Below are positions 8,876 through 18,223 of a stretch of 64,000 bases of DNA, piece after piece; positions within the stretch are counted from its first letter, which is position 1; each line of letters begins with the position of its first letter. The stretch is from Vibrio splendidus. GTDB lineage: Bacteria; Pseudomonadota; Gammaproteobacteria; Enterobacterales; Vibrionaceae. The notes under the pieces were generated by a model. That model searched no databases and was not told where the DNA came from. It saw nothing but the letters and a program-made list of their open reading frames with translations. The DNA is taken from assembly GCF_001557875.1 (NCBI RefSeq), contig NZ_LNRF01000001.1, positions 930,001 through 994,000 on the forward strand, read 5' to 3'. Both the position numbers and the translations under genes were made by a program.

Positions 8876-11179
8876 TTAACTTTCGGGTTCTGTCAGTTCT
8901 ACTTCCTTGACTGAAGTTGGAGATAAAAATTCGTACAACTCATCATAAGGAATAGGGCGAGAGAAGTAATAGCCTTGCATCAAATCACATCCACAGGCCT
9001 TTAGAATCGCGAAATGTTCGTTTGATTCTACGCCTTCAGCCAATACCACCATGCCAAAGTTCTTACCGATTGCGATGATGTTTTGCACCATCGTTAGTGA
9101 TTGCTGATCGACAGCAATATTTTCAATAAAGCTCTTGTCGATCTTCAGTTCATCAATAGGGAGTACTTTTAACATACTCAGTGATGAGTAGCCTGTACCA
9201 AAGTCATCTAAAGATATCTTGATATTCTTTTGGTGTAGAGCCTCGAAAATCGGCTTCACTATATCGACATCTTCGATAAACAGGCTTTCGGTGATCTCTA
9301 ATGTTAGGCAACTTTCAGAGAACTGATATTTCTCAAGTGTGGCAAACAAGTGCTCAGAGAAAGAGCTATGAGAAAATTGACGAACAGAGATGTTGATTGA
9401 AAGCCCGATCTTTTGTTCGGTTGTTCGGTGCAAATGAGCTATCTGCATAACGCTGGATTCAATAATAAAAGTACCGAGCTTTTGCATCAAACCGGTGCTT
9501 TCAGCCACCGGTATAAAGACATCAGGTGGAACGAAGCCTAGTTCGTCATCAACCCAACGAACAAGAGCTTCTACACCGTGAATACTTTCATTGGCGCGAA
9601 CCAGTGGCTGAAATACCATGAACAGCGTTTGTTTCTCGATAGCGATACGTAGCCTTTGTTCTACTTTCATTCTGTAGAGGTGGGCATCTTGCATTTGCGT
9701 AGTGAAAATACTGTACGAGTTTTGCTGTTGCTTCGCTTTGTACATGGAAATGTCGGCAGAGCGTAACAGGCTATCTAAATCTTGTCCGTGTTCAGGGAAC
9801 CGCGCGACGCCAATGCTGCAACCCAACAAAAACTGAGCGCTTTCGACTTCATAAGGTTGGGAAAGCACTTCAATAATTCGCTTGGCGAGCCGTTTAATTT
9901 CAGCTTCATTCGATAAAGGTGTTAAGAATAAAAACTCATCACTGGATTCGCGTACCAGCAGGCTGACTCGAGAGCGGAATCTCATCAAACGCAAGGCGAT
10001 CTGTTTAAGTACTTTGTCACCAAAGTCGTGCCCGTGGGTATCATTGACGCATTTAAAGTTATCGATATCGATAAACAATAGAGAGAATTGCTTAGACTCA
10101 TCTTCAATCCATTGACCAATGTTTTTACGCATGTATAAACGATTGGGTAGGGAGGTTAATGGGTCATGATTCGCTTGGTAAATGAGTTGGCTTCGAGTAC
10201 GTTGCTCGTTTTTGGCAATCGACTTTACTAAAAAGTAGAAACCAAACTGAAGAAAAACAAAAGCAACAAAAAGAATTCCGAACTCTTTGATGAATAGGCC
10301 ATCGACGTGCGATAGGTCTGTGCGGCCGACAACCCAAAGCTTGTAGTCTGGAATGTATTTCGCGCTAACGAGTGAGTGATATGTGTCGTCATCAATACTG
10401 AAAGAGTAGGTGCCTTTGCCCGTTTTTGCCTCTTTGACGCTGATGTTCACTTGTTCTGAAAAGCTTTTGCTAATGCGTTTCATCAGGTCGTTAGGAACAG
10501 GGTTCAAATAGGCCTCAAGTGATTCGATATCGCTAGAAAAGAACTGACGATAGTTGTCTGTTCTGAGCAGGGTTAACGTGTTGTAGCTACCTGCGTGTGC
10601 ATTGCTTTCAAATACGATCGTACTGTCTAAACGCAACCCCGCAGTCATAACTGCGTCGATGTTCTTGCCATCGATTGAAATCGACTTTCTTAACGGGATC
10701 ACTAAGCTGTTAAGTGATTCTTGGAAATAAGTTCGCCCCAAGACCATTTTTTCACTAGACATAGCTTCAAGAAATGAGTCTCTAGTATGCGGGTAATTCA
10801 GCAAGTTATATTGATCAGACAGTTGTAGGTTCGAACTGATTGCAAGATAGTCGCCTTGAGGATTAAGTAATCCAAATGCAGCAATTGCTGGGTGAGTATC
10901 AAGTAGCTTATCTAATATTGGTCGAATCTGAATAGAAGCTGTACGGGTAAAGTCAGACTGTTGAGCCAATTGGTGCCCAACCACTTCAAGCAATGCTTCC
11001 TGACTGGTTAACAGAGAGCTTACCGAACTGGAAAAGAGCTCGACCTGGATAAGTTGTTGCTCAATGAAGTCTGCTCTGTTTGCTTGCCATTTGGTTACGC
11101 CCAACACGGCGAAAAGTATCACGGTAAGCAGCACGATCAGAGCGTACAGCGACCAGATATTTTTCTTAAATAGAGCCAT
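8876..11179 (-). CDS. Membrane-bound GGDEF-EAL protein, probable c-di-GMP phosphodiesterase
   Basis: 767 residues. Membrane helix at about 12-30, a periplasmic CACHE-like sensor (about 35-290), second helix at about 299-319, GGDEF domain (about 335-490) and EAL domain (about 505-755). The GGDEF active-site loop reads SSDEF (412-416), so cyclase activity is doubtful. The EAL domain looks intact: EAL at 537-539, LEITES, DDFGTGYSSL (658-667), EGVES (715-719) and QGYYFSRP. The prediction is degradation of cyclic di-GMP in response to a periplasmic ligand, with the GGDEF part perhaps binding GTP allosterically. It is convergent with the patatin gene and monocistronic. Confidence 0.85.
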   Translation of the reverse strand: MALFKKNIWSLYALIVLLTVILFAVLGVTKWQANRADFIEQQLIQVELFSSSVSSLLTSQEALLEVVGHQLAQQSDFTRTASIQIRPILDKLLDTHPAIAAFGLLNPQGDYLAISSNLQLSDQYNLLNYPHTRDSFLEAMSSEKMVLGRTYFQESLNSLVIPLRKSISIDGKNIDAVMTAGLRLDSTIVFESNAHAGSYNTLTLLRTDNYRQFFSSDIESLEAYLNPVPNDLMKRISKSFSEQVNISVKEAKTGKGTYSFSIDDDTYHSLVSAKYIPDYKLWVVGRTDLSHVDGLFIKEFGILFVAFVFLQFGFYFLVKSIAKNEQRTRSQLIYQANHDPLTSLPNRLYMRKNIGQWIEDESKQFSLLFIDIDNFKCVNDTHGHDFGDKVLKQIALRLMRFRSRVSLLVRESSDEFLFLTPLSNEAEIKRLAKRIIEVLSQPYEVESAQFLLGCSIGVARFPEHGQDLDSLLRSADISMYKAKQQQNSYSIFTTQMQDAHLYRMKVEQRLRIAIEKQTLFMVFQPLVRANESIHGVEALVRWVDDELGFVPPDVFIPVAESTGLMQKLGTFIIESSVMQIAHLHRTTEQKIGLSINISVRQFSHSSFSEHLFATLEKYQFSESCLTLEITESLFIEDVDIVKPIFEALHQKNIKISLDDFGTGYSSLSMLKVLPIDELKIDKSFIENIAVDQQSLTMVQNIIAIGKNFGMVVLAEGVESNEHFAILKACGCDLMQGYYFSRPIPYDELYEFLSPTSVKEVELTEPES

Positions 11180-11565
11180 GAGATGCCTTTTGTTGGTTAC
11201 TACTATTAACAGAGAGCAAGTGACAAACTATTGGGTCGTCAGCGTGATTCATGCAACGAAGGATACAAATATCCAAAATGAAAGTATTAATGATTAAATA
11301 GTGTAACGACTATGAGCAGAGATTCTTGAGTGAAATGTTAGTATTCATAATTTTGATAACGATTAGTTTATGATTAATCACAAATTATGGTTAGCAAGTT
11401 GATGTGGATTACCAATCAAACAGCGTTAATCGAGTCTTGGCCTCAAGCGAACATAGTGTTAACTGCGGCACAAAGGCTTACTTCATGAGATGTGAGGTCA
11501 TCATTATCAGTAAGCTCTTTATGCATGCGCAGTATATTCTAACAGTGGCAGTAAGCGAAGTTGAA
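11180..11565. other. Intergenic region with no recognised feature
   Basis: 386 nt between the starts of the GGDEF-EAL gene and the end of sseA. It must hold the GGDEF-EAL promoter (reading leftward) and the sseA 3' end. I see no convincing hairpin terminator, repeat or small gene; short open frames here have no ribosome-binding site or recognisable protein character. Confidence 0.5.
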
Positions 11566-12429
11566 TTACTTTTTAGTCACGGCGATAGGCAGTTTGTCGT
11601 TAGCACCCCATTCCGTCCATGAACCATCGTAAACGCCCATTTTACCTGAATAACCAGCCAGTCTAGCGGCTAATAAAATGATGCAAGCTGTCACACCTGA
11701 ACCACAGCTAAAGAACATTGGTTGAGAAGGGGGGAGATCTAAGGTTGAAAAGATCTCAACTAATTCATCTTGAGTTCTTAATTTGCCATCATTTAATACT
11801 TGAGCGAACGGTAAGCAAACTGAGTTTGGGATGTGACCACTGCGCAGGCCTTCGCGTGGCTCCGGAACTTCTGAGTCAAAACGAGCTTGAGAACGAGCGT
11901 CTACAATGCTTGCGCTCTTGTCAGTTGAGTAACTTTCGATCTGCTGAGCACTAACAAAATAGTTTTCTTGAATATTGCCTTCGAAATTGCCTGTTTGCAC
12001 TTCGGTTCGATAGTCAGTCTCTGTTGCATAGCCTGCGTCTATCCATGCTGGCAAGCCACCGTCTAAAATGTGTACGTTGTTGTGTCCCATTGCCATAAAC
12101 ATCCACCACGCACGGGGCGAAGCGAAGGTTCCGGAGTTATCGTACACCACAATCGTACTGTCTTGGTTGATCCCGATTTCTTGTGCACGTGTGTTGAAGT
12201 GTTTCTCGGTCGGAAACATGTGAGGGAGCAAAGTGTGCTTGTTACAAAAGTCTTTATCGTAGTCAAAACGAATCGCTCCAGGAATCACTTGTCCTTTGAT
12301 CTTTTCTGACTCACTCGGAATTTGAAACTCGATACTGGCGTCGAGGATGATGATATTGTCTTCTGCTAGCAAACGTTGTTGAAGTTGTTCTGGTGAGATG
12401 AGTGGCTGATTCATTATTGTTATATCCAT
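11566..12429 (-). CDS. sseA: 3-mercaptopyruvate sulfurtransferase
   Basis: 287 residues, two rhodanese domains (about 10-140 inactive, 155-280 active). The active-site loop is CGSGVTA with catalytic Cys242; the CG[SA]GVTA form marks mercaptopyruvate sulfurtransferases rather than thiosulfate sulfurtransferases. The substrate-binding Arg region PEPREGLRSGHIPNS is present. The enzyme transfers sulfur from 3-mercaptopyruvate to cyanide or thiols and acts in the cytoplasm. Two starts are possible, ATG 12429 and ATG 12414 (MNQPLIS); neither has a strong ribosome-binding site, and homologues often begin like the shorter form. Confidence 0.9.
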   Translation of the reverse strand: MDITIMNQPLISPEQLQQRLLAEDNIIILDASIEFQIPSESEKIKGQVIPGAIRFDYDKDFCNKHTLLPHMFPTEKHFNTRAQEIGINQDSTIVVYDNSGTFASPRAWWMFMAMGHNNVHILDGGLPAWIDAGYATETDYRTEVQTGNFEGNIQENYFVSAQQIESYSTDKSASIVDARSQARFDSEVPEPREGLRSGHIPNSVCLPFAQVLNDGKLRTQDELVEIFSTLDLPPSQPMFFSCGSGVTACIILLAARLAGYSGKMGVYDGSWTEWGANDKLPIAVTKK

Positions 12430-12467
12430 TCTTGTTGTTTTAGCGAATACAGTTGTTACATCGATGG

Positions 12468-12782
12468 CTACTGTGCGGATCGACAGTGGATGAACTGATA
12501 ACTGCTTTGTCCGGTTATTTGATTGATTAATGTATCAAGCGCAACCACAGAATCAATAGGGCAGTCTGTGGTTGGAGCAATAGAGATCCGAAATACGTCA
12601 TTATCTTTTGTCTGAACCGTAAGGTAACGCCTGTGCCCATCTAAGGATTGAGTAAGCGTGTTCGAAATCACCTTGGCTTGAATGCGTTGCCCTGTCTCAG
12701 ATGTTAGCGGGAAATAGGTGAGGGCCAATAACACACCCACACCGCATATCAATATAAATAGACCTATTTTAAACTGTTTCAT
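12468..12782 (-). CDS. Small membrane-anchored protein of unknown function
   Basis: 104 residues. An N-terminal hydrophobic helix (IGLFILICGVGVLLALTYF, about 6-24) serves as signal anchor, followed by a short exported domain with two cysteines (TTDCPIDS and FIHCRSAQ) that could form a disulfide. I do not recognise the family. It is read in the same direction as sseA, 38 nt upstream of it, so the two may share a transcript. The ribosome-binding site is weak. Confidence 0.55.
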   Translation of the reverse strand: MKQFKIGLFILICGVGVLLALTYFPLTSETGQRIQAKVISNTLTQSLDGHRRYLTVQTKDNDVFRISIAPTTDCPIDSVVALDTLINQITGQSSYQFIHCRSAQ

Positions 12783-12888
12783 GAGAGTAAGTCTTTGAAG
12801 GTTATATTGAAAATATAAGTGAGATTGGCGGTAAAGTGAATGCTGCTGGCTAAGAAAGCTGAACTAACCGCTATTCGATGAAAATAAA

Positions 12889-12912
12889 AAAGTGAGCATT
12901 TCTGCTCACTTT
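12889..12912 (-). terminator. Intrinsic terminator downstream of the LruC/lipoprotein genes
   Basis: Perfect 10-bp stem (AAAGTGAGCA at 12889-12898 with TGCTCACTTT at 12903-12912), loop TTTC. On the minus strand the stem is followed by a run of T (TTTTTTATTTT). It ends transcripts from the gene at 13014-13532. Confidence 0.85.
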
Positions 12913-13013
12913 CTACTTACAAAGAATCAATTCTGAATCTGTTTCGTCTTAGAGCTCGCTAGCGACAAGCTACTTGCTATTAAACAACTTGCTACCAGAT
13001 GATTAGCCACTAA

Positions 13014-13532
13014 CTACCAAACTATCTGAGACTCCCCGCTGGAGACCACTTGTTGCAGTGGCGGTTGACCATCGTAAAACCAAATCTCTATCAAGAGTGA
13101 GTCGTGATTCACTGGTGCAGTAAAGTTTGATGCGAATACTCCATTGTCTAATGGGCCCGCAATGACTTTACTGGAGTAGTCCGGCTTCAAGGTTGAATCG
13201 GCTCTTGTGCTAAAACGGCTATAAATAGTCACAAAAGAACGGTCTGTCGAAATGCTGCTGATGTCGATGTCGAGATCAAACTGCTCAACAGAGCTGTAGT
13301 CAAACCCGTCAGGTACCACCAAGTCATTCATTGTATAGGATGGCGTAGCTACAGCACTTGTCGCTGGTGCTGGCGAAGGAGTTGGTGTCGTTACTACTGG
13401 AGTTGCTGGTGATGGTGTCGATGCACTGCCGCCACCTCCACCACCGCCCCCACAACCGACTAATACCAGTGGCGTTGCAGCTAAAATAACAGCTAGTGAT
13501 TTCTTCATGTTCCAAGTGCTTTGTACAGACAT
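13014..13532 (-). CDS. Gly-rich lipoprotein of unknown function
   Basis: 172 residues from ATG 13532, chosen for the AAGGAAG ribosome-binding site just upstream. ATG 13508 (MKKSLAVIL) would give a more standard signal peptide, and a start at 13607 has no support. The lipobox is LVLVGC, followed by a run of eight glycines and a Ser/Thr/Pro/Ala-rich linker of about 35 residues, typical of Vibrio surface lipoproteins. The C-terminal domain of about 100 residues is rich in beta-strand patterns (FDLDIDISSISTDRSFVTIY) and is not a family I can name. The gene lies 86 nt downstream of the LruC-domain gene on the same strand and before a terminator, so the two probably form an operon. Confidence 0.7.
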   Translation of the reverse strand: MSVQSTWNMKKSLAVILAATPLVLVGCGGGGGGGGSASTPSPATPVVTTPTPSPAPATSAVATPSYTMNDLVVPDGFDYSSVEQFDLDIDISSISTDRSFVTIYSRFSTRADSTLKPDYSSKVIAGPLDNGVFASNFTAPVNHDSLLIEIWFYDGQPPLQQVVSSGESQIVW

Positions 13533-13618
13533 ACTTTCTTCCTTAGAGAGATTGCGACTTGAATCAACGCAATGATTGTCTCGATATTGTTTAGTGTAAA
13601 TAGTCATAACGTCTCTCC

Positions 13619-15754
13619 TTAAGGTTCATAGCGTTGGTTGTCTGCAGGTGACTGGTACCATGTTTGGTTCGTATCACCACCCGATTCCGCGTATTGTTTG
13701 AACTCTGGGTAAGCAGTCACAATATCCACATACTCTAGAGGCCATTCCCATTCATCGTCTGAAGTTATTATCAGTGCCCATGGATGATTCTCTGTCGTTT
13801 TAAAATATTTTCCTGTTGCTGGGTTGCTGTCATCGACGCCTAATCCTGCCTCAAAGAGGTTTGTGGTATCAAAGGCCTCGGTTGGCGCTTGGTCTGGTAA
13901 ATGAACCTCCCAGCTGCGTCCTGGATGTAGAGGTAGGTTTTCACCGTGATAATGTCCAGGTGTTGCAAAGATGAATGGGTCATAAGGCATGTCAGTCCAA
14001 CTGACAGTACTCACTCCGTCGCCAGCTAAAGTAATACCTATTTGGAAGGAGAACTGTTCGTCATTCTTACATCCGTTACTCGTACGGTAGAAGGTACAAC
14101 CGGTACTGACTTTCTCTGTAAGGTCGTTAGCAATAACAAATATTGCCTCGCTACGCCCTTCTTCTAAGTCTAAATCAGTGAACACTCCATTGTGCTTCAT
14201 GTAAGAGTTTCCGCTGCTAACTAAGCTCGGGTCTAGGTTAGGAAGTCGAACTGCAAACCCGTTTCTGTACGATGCCCCGACAGCAGCTAAGCGTCCGTCG
14301 ATAGTAGATTTAACGACCTTACCTTCTTTAATAATCTCGGTTATACGATAGAAAAGAACGGCGTCATTCATGTCGTAATCGGCTTTGTAAGGCCAATTAT
14401 CTTCGTATGCGAGGGTGGCGTAACCAGAAGCACTTGGGAAATAGCGTGCAGTGGCACCATCATTCAATACATCAACTTGAATATCCACTACCTCACCTGA
14501 GGTTGAACCGCCGAAGTAGCTTAAGTTGGTTTGTTGACTGAATCTGAATCGAGCCCATGTGCTACCAGTAAGTGCGTTAATGTCGACATTTAGGAATAAC
14601 TCATTTTCACCGGCATCTAACAGGTAATCTGTAAATACTTGTTCGTTCGCACCATCGAAGCTACCGTCTTGGTTCCAGTCGATCCAAGCCGAAAGGTAAC
14701 CGGTTGTTGAAGCTTCAATCACCACTTTTGAATCAAGCCCGGCTTCAAGCGCAGTAACAAAACCGATACCACCGTTTGCCCACTCATCATCAATGCCAAC
14801 ACTTTCATCAGATTGCGGTGTAACGTAACCATCCAAGTCAGCATCTGGTGGTGTTGTACCCAACCAAGTGATGCCATCAAGCTCATGTCGAGGACCATTG
14901 CTCGCCAGTAACGTTAGGTAGCTGTCTGGAGCATCACCGAAGTCGATGTTTGAGTCTTCATCAACAACAGGTGCATTAGCACAACGAGCACCATCGTTTT
15001 GACCAGAAGCTGGGCCATTCGAAACAAATTCAACGGCTGGAACAATACCTGCCGCGATATTGGCAGCGTTGTCTGGAGACAGGTTGATACGGTAAATTTT
15101 ACCGTCTTGGTTTCGAGATACGTAGTAGTAGCCATTGACATCAAAATAGCCAGCACCGAACGTACCTAACTCGCCGGTGTCGCCGATGTAGGTTTCGGCA
15201 CCAGTTGTAGGGTTGAAGCTGTATAAGCCACCAGAGTTATTATCGATACCATATAAAGAGCCATCACTTGGATGGAAGGCGAAATCAGTCAATTTTACGG
15301 TTGCTGGGCTGCCTACAATTTTGTTAACGGTAACAGTCGCATTTGGATCGGCATCTAAAGGCGATAGGTCAACGGTGAATAACCCTTTTCCTGTACGATA
15401 TAAGTAGTACACATGGTTGTAGACATCACCAACATAAAAGGTGTGATCGGTTGGTAAGCCACTGGTATTGATTACTTCTGCTTGGAAATCTTGACCAAGG
15501 CGAACTAGGCGTTTATTAGTGGTGTCGTAGCCGTATATATATCTGTCTTGAAAGTCGAAACCGACACCATTGATATTGGCATTCATACCCGTGTCGTCTT
15601 CGAGAAGGGTAGTTGAACCAGTTACTAGATTGACACCCCAAACCTCAACGGGTTTGGACTGAAACAAGTAAGCCTTACTCGGGCAGGTATCAAATGGGGC
15701 TGCGTTGGCGACTAGGGGCGCACTTAATAGCAAACTTAACGTTGTAATTCTCAT
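13619..15754 (-). CDS. LruC/GEVED-domain secreted protein
   Basis: 711 residues with a Sec signal peptide (MRITTLSLLLSAPLVANA). The N-terminal region (about 20-260) looks like a DUF6923-type beta-propeller-like module (YIYGYDTTNKRLVRL, GSLYGIDNNSGGLYSF). A GEVED domain follows (about 340-430: AWIDWNQDGSFDGANEQVF to SGEVVDIQV). The C-terminal part (about 440-711) is a LruC domain (YEDNWPYKADYDMNDAVLFY and the GHYHGENLPLHPG region). Such proteins are exported and calcium-binding-like residues are frequent, but no biochemical role is established to my knowledge. AAGGATG lies 7 nt before the ATG. It is the first gene of a likely two-gene operon. Confidence 0.75.
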   Translation of the reverse strand: MRITTLSLLLSAPLVANAAPFDTCPSKAYLFQSKPVEVWGVNLVTGSTTLLEDDTGMNANINGVGFDFQDRYIYGYDTTNKRLVRLGQDFQAEVINTSGLPTDHTFYVGDVYNHVYYLYRTGKGLFTVDLSPLDADPNATVTVNKIVGSPATVKLTDFAFHPSDGSLYGIDNNSGGLYSFNPTTGAETYIGDTGELGTFGAGYFDVNGYYYVSRNQDGKIYRINLSPDNAANIAAGIVPAVEFVSNGPASGQNDGARCANAPVVDEDSNIDFGDAPDSYLTLLASNGPRHELDGITWLGTTPPDADLDGYVTPQSDESVGIDDEWANGGIGFVTALEAGLDSKVVIEASTTGYLSAWIDWNQDGSFDGANEQVFTDYLLDAGENELFLNVDINALTGSTWARFRFSQQTNLSYFGGSTSGEVVDIQVDVLNDGATARYFPSASGYATLAYEDNWPYKADYDMNDAVLFYRITEIIKEGKVVKSTIDGRLAAVGASYRNGFAVRLPNLDPSLVSSGNSYMKHNGVFTDLDLEEGRSEAIFVIANDLTEKVSTGCTFYRTSNGCKNDEQFSFQIGITLAGDGVSTVSWTDMPYDPFIFATPGHYHGENLPLHPGRSWEVHLPDQAPTEAFDTTNLFEAGLGVDDSNPATGKYFKTTENHPWALIITSDDEWEWPLEYVDIVTAYPEFKQYAESGGDTNQTWYQSPADNQRYEP

Positions 15755-15850
15755 ATCTACATCCTTGTCATGGAAGGTCTAGATACTTTTACAAGTTACG
15801 TGCCATTTTTAAGTTGTTGATTTTTAATGTTTATATTTTGAATTGCTGAG

Positions 15851-15878
15851 GTTCTCATTGTATTCTCAAAATGAGAAT
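15851..15878 (-). promoter_or_regulatory. Candidate operator upstream of the LruC gene
   Basis: A perfect dyad ATTCTCA-AAA-TGAGAAT (15862-15878) is flanked by a third copy of the same half-site (GTTCTCATTG, 15851-15860). It lies about 100-125 nt before the LruC start. The half-site AATGAGAAT equals half of a Fur box, but no complete 19-bp Fur site can be aligned, so the binding protein is uncertain. Confidence 0.4.
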
Positions 15879-15953
15879 TCAAATGAAACTAATTACTCAT
15901 AGAGTATTTCAAATTGATAAAGCGATTTGAGAAGCTATTGTCGAGACCTAAAA

Positions 15954-15978
15954 AAGCCCTGACATCTAGTCAAGGCTT
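15954..15978 (-). terminator. Intrinsic terminator after moeB
   Basis: Stem of 9 bp with one mismatch (AAGCCCTGAC at 15954-15963 with GTCAAGGCTT at 15969-15978), loop ATCTA, followed on the minus strand by TTTTT. It closes the moeA-moeB operon. Confidence 0.75.
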
Positions 15979-16009
15979 AGATTTTCGATAAGAGGGGATA
16001 GGATTCAGC

Positions 16010-16765
16010 CTATCCACACACCGAACAATTAGGCATCTTCATTAAATTCATTTCACGCCAGCTATGCGACATGGCATCGAGAATCAAAAGTTTGCCTTGC
16101 TTTGGTTGTCCAAATTGAGCGATAACTTTAATCGCTTCCAAAGCCTGTGCCGCGCCCACCATGCCAACAACAGGTGCCATCACACCGGCTTCAACACAGC
16201 TTAGAGCAGCGTTGCCGAATAGAGCGCTCAAGCACTGGTAGCAAGGTGCGTTTTCATCTTGATAAGTGAATACGCTGATCTGACCTTCCATACGAATCGC
16301 TGCACCTGATACGAGTGGCGTTTTTGACGCGTAACATAAGCGGTTCAATTGATTGCGTGTTTCAACGTTGTCACTGGCATCAAGAACAAGAGAGTGTGCT
16401 TCAATCAACTTGCCAAGTGTTTGGTCATCAAGCCTGTGATCGACAGTTTCAATCGTCAGGTGAGGGTTCAGGACCTGTAACGATTCAGCGGCAGAATCGA
16501 CCTTCTTCTTACCAATATCAGCATCGGTGTGAAGCACTTGGCGCTGCAAGTTTGAAAGCTCGACAATATCATCGTCGATCAATGTCAGCTTACCAATGCC
16601 CGCCGTCGCAAGGTATTGAGCAGAGGCACAGCCTAAGCCGCCGGCACCCAGTACTAAGATTGAGCTCCGTTTCAGCGCTTCTTGGCCTTCAAAATCAAAC
16701 TGTTTAAGAATGATTTGGCGGTTGTAGCGAAGCATCTCTGCGTCAGACAGTATTTCCATCATCAA
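16010..16765 (-). CDS. moeB: Molybdopterin-synthase adenylyltransferase MoeB
   Basis: 251 residues, the usual MoeB length. The nucleotide-binding loop GAGGLG is at 40-45, the conserved DDDIVELSNLQRQ and DASDN segments follow, and two Cys pairs (APCYQCL and the C-terminal CSVCG) form the structural zinc site. MoeB adenylates the C-terminal glycine of MoaD, enabling its thiocarboxylation for molybdopterin synthesis. There is no rhodanese extension. It begins 6 nt after moeA, so it is in an operon with it. Three adjacent Met codons leave the exact start open by one or two residues. Confidence 0.93.
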   Translation of the reverse strand: MMMEILSDAEMLRYNRQIILKQFDFEGQEALKRSSILVLGAGGLGCASAQYLATAGIGKLTLIDDDIVELSNLQRQVLHTDADIGKKKVDSAAESLQVLNPHLTIETVDHRLDDQTLGKLIEAHSLVLDASDNVETRNQLNRLCYASKTPLVSGAAIRMEGQISVFTYQDENAPCYQCLSALFGNAALSCVEAGVMAPVVGMVGAAQALEAIKVIAQFGQPKQGKLLILDAMSHSWREMNLMKMPNCSVCG

Positions 16766-16771
16766 GCCTCG

Positions 16772-18007
16772 TTAGTAAAGCGTCGAGTTAAACAGTTGAA
16801 TCTGAACCGTTTCACCGACTTCAACGCGGCCACGTTCACGCTCTAGGACCACAAAGCAGTTTGCTAAGCTCATTGAGCGGAAAGCGCCGGAGCTTTGATT
16901 ACCTGTTGTTTCTACTACAAACTGACCGTTTTCGATCGAGTAGATGCCACGTTGGTAATCAGTACGGCCTGGGCCTTTTTTGAATGCAGACTTAGTGATA
17001 GCAGGAATCGACTCTGGTGCTGTCCATGCTGTGTGACCAGCCAATTTAGCCAGCATGGGCTGAACTAAAACGTACATGGTCATCATCGCCGACACTGGGT
17101 TACCCGGTAAGCCACAGAACCACGCGTTATCCAATTCACCGAATGCGAACGGTTTACCTGGCTTGATTGCTAGCTTCCAAAAGCCGATTTGGCCGAGCTC
17201 TTCCAAAATATCTTTGGTGTAATCCGCTTCACCAACACTCACACCGCCAGAAGTCACGACAACATCTGCAAGTTCTTGAGCTTTTTCGAAGGTTTCTTTA
17301 AGCGTTGCAGGGCAATCAGGGATGATACCCAGGTCAATCGCTTCACAACCAAACGCTTCAATCAGCGGTTTAATGCCGTAGCGGTTGCTGTCGTAGATCT
17401 GACCGTCTTCAAGAGGCTGGCCTAATGGCTTGAGCTCATCGCCAGTAGAGAAGAAAGCGACTTTAGGCTTGTGTGTCACAGTTACATGGCTCACACCGAG
17501 CGAAGCAATCATTGGAATGTCACGAGGTGTTAAACGTTCGCCGCGGCTAAGAACGATATCGCCTTGTTTGATGTCGTCACCAGTAGGGCGAATGTTATTG
17601 TTCAGCTTGATGTCGTCTTGTTGAATCTCAATGCCAGCGTCAGTTTCAGCCGTATTTTCTTGCATGATGACCGCATCGCACCCTTCCGGGATCTTTGCGC
17701 CTGTCATGATACGAATACATGTGTTTGCTGGCCATTCACCTTCAAAAGGTTGACCTGCAAAGGACTTACCCGCTAAAGGCAGCACTTTACCGTTCTCTAG
17801 GTCTGCTAAGCGCAGTGCATAGCCGTCCATTGCTGAGTTATCAAAAGGAGGTACAAAAATAGGGGATAGAATATCTTCAGCAAGTACGTAACCCAATGCT
17901 TCTGCCAATGGCAGTGATAAGGTCGTTTGAATAGGTTTAATTGGTGATAGCAGCTTATTTAGTGCTTCTTCAATTGGCATCAAGCCCGGAGCGTCGCAAC
18001 AGCCCAT
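16772..18007 (-). CDS. moeA: Molybdopterin molybdenumtransferase MoeA
   Basis: 411 residues from ATG 18007, matching the 411 residues of E. coli MoeA. An AAAGGA ribosome-binding site precedes it, whereas the in-frame start at 18064 adds an Asn-rich leader without support. The N-terminus (GLMPIEEALNKLL, LGYVLAEDI), the PPFDNSAMDGYAL motif, the MTGAKIPEGCDAV segment, the MPT-binding TSGGVSVGEADYTKDILEELG region and KPGKPFAFG / GLPGNPVSAMM are all present. It inserts molybdate into adenylylated molybdopterin. It is the first gene of moeA-moeB and is divergent from folE. Confidence 0.94.
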   Translation of the reverse strand: MGCCDAPGLMPIEEALNKLLSPIKPIQTTLSLPLAEALGYVLAEDILSPIFVPPFDNSAMDGYALRLADLENGKVLPLAGKSFAGQPFEGEWPANTCIRIMTGAKIPEGCDAVIMQENTAETDAGIEIQQDDIKLNNNIRPTGDDIKQGDIVLSRGERLTPRDIPMIASLGVSHVTVTHKPKVAFFSTGDELKPLGQPLEDGQIYDSNRYGIKPLIEAFGCEAIDLGIIPDCPATLKETFEKAQELADVVVTSGGVSVGEADYTKDILEELGQIGFWKLAIKPGKPFAFGELDNAWFCGLPGNPVSAMMTMYVLVQPMLAKLAGHTAWTAPESIPAITKSAFKKGPGRTDYQRGIYSIENGQFVVETTGNQSSGAFRSMSLANCFVVLERERGRVEVGETVQIQLFNSTLY

Positions 18008-18223
18008 AATTGAAATCCTTTGATCGTTATTATTTTGATTTGGTGGTTGGCAATAGGGATTCAATAATTATCAAATCATGATGGTTCACCAACGAAATTG
18101 CAGCCACTTTAGCACAGTTTAAGCCCCGTAAATAATGACCTCCCTTAAAATATGGGTGTATTTATTCAAAATTCCGAGTATCCTTGTTTGCCATCCAGAA
18201 GGGGTACTAAAAGAGGAAGTTCA

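Noticed and set aside
13420..13460. Phase-variable poly-G tract in the Gly-rich lipoprotein
   Set aside because: The glycine codons are mixed, so there is no long homopolymer to slip.
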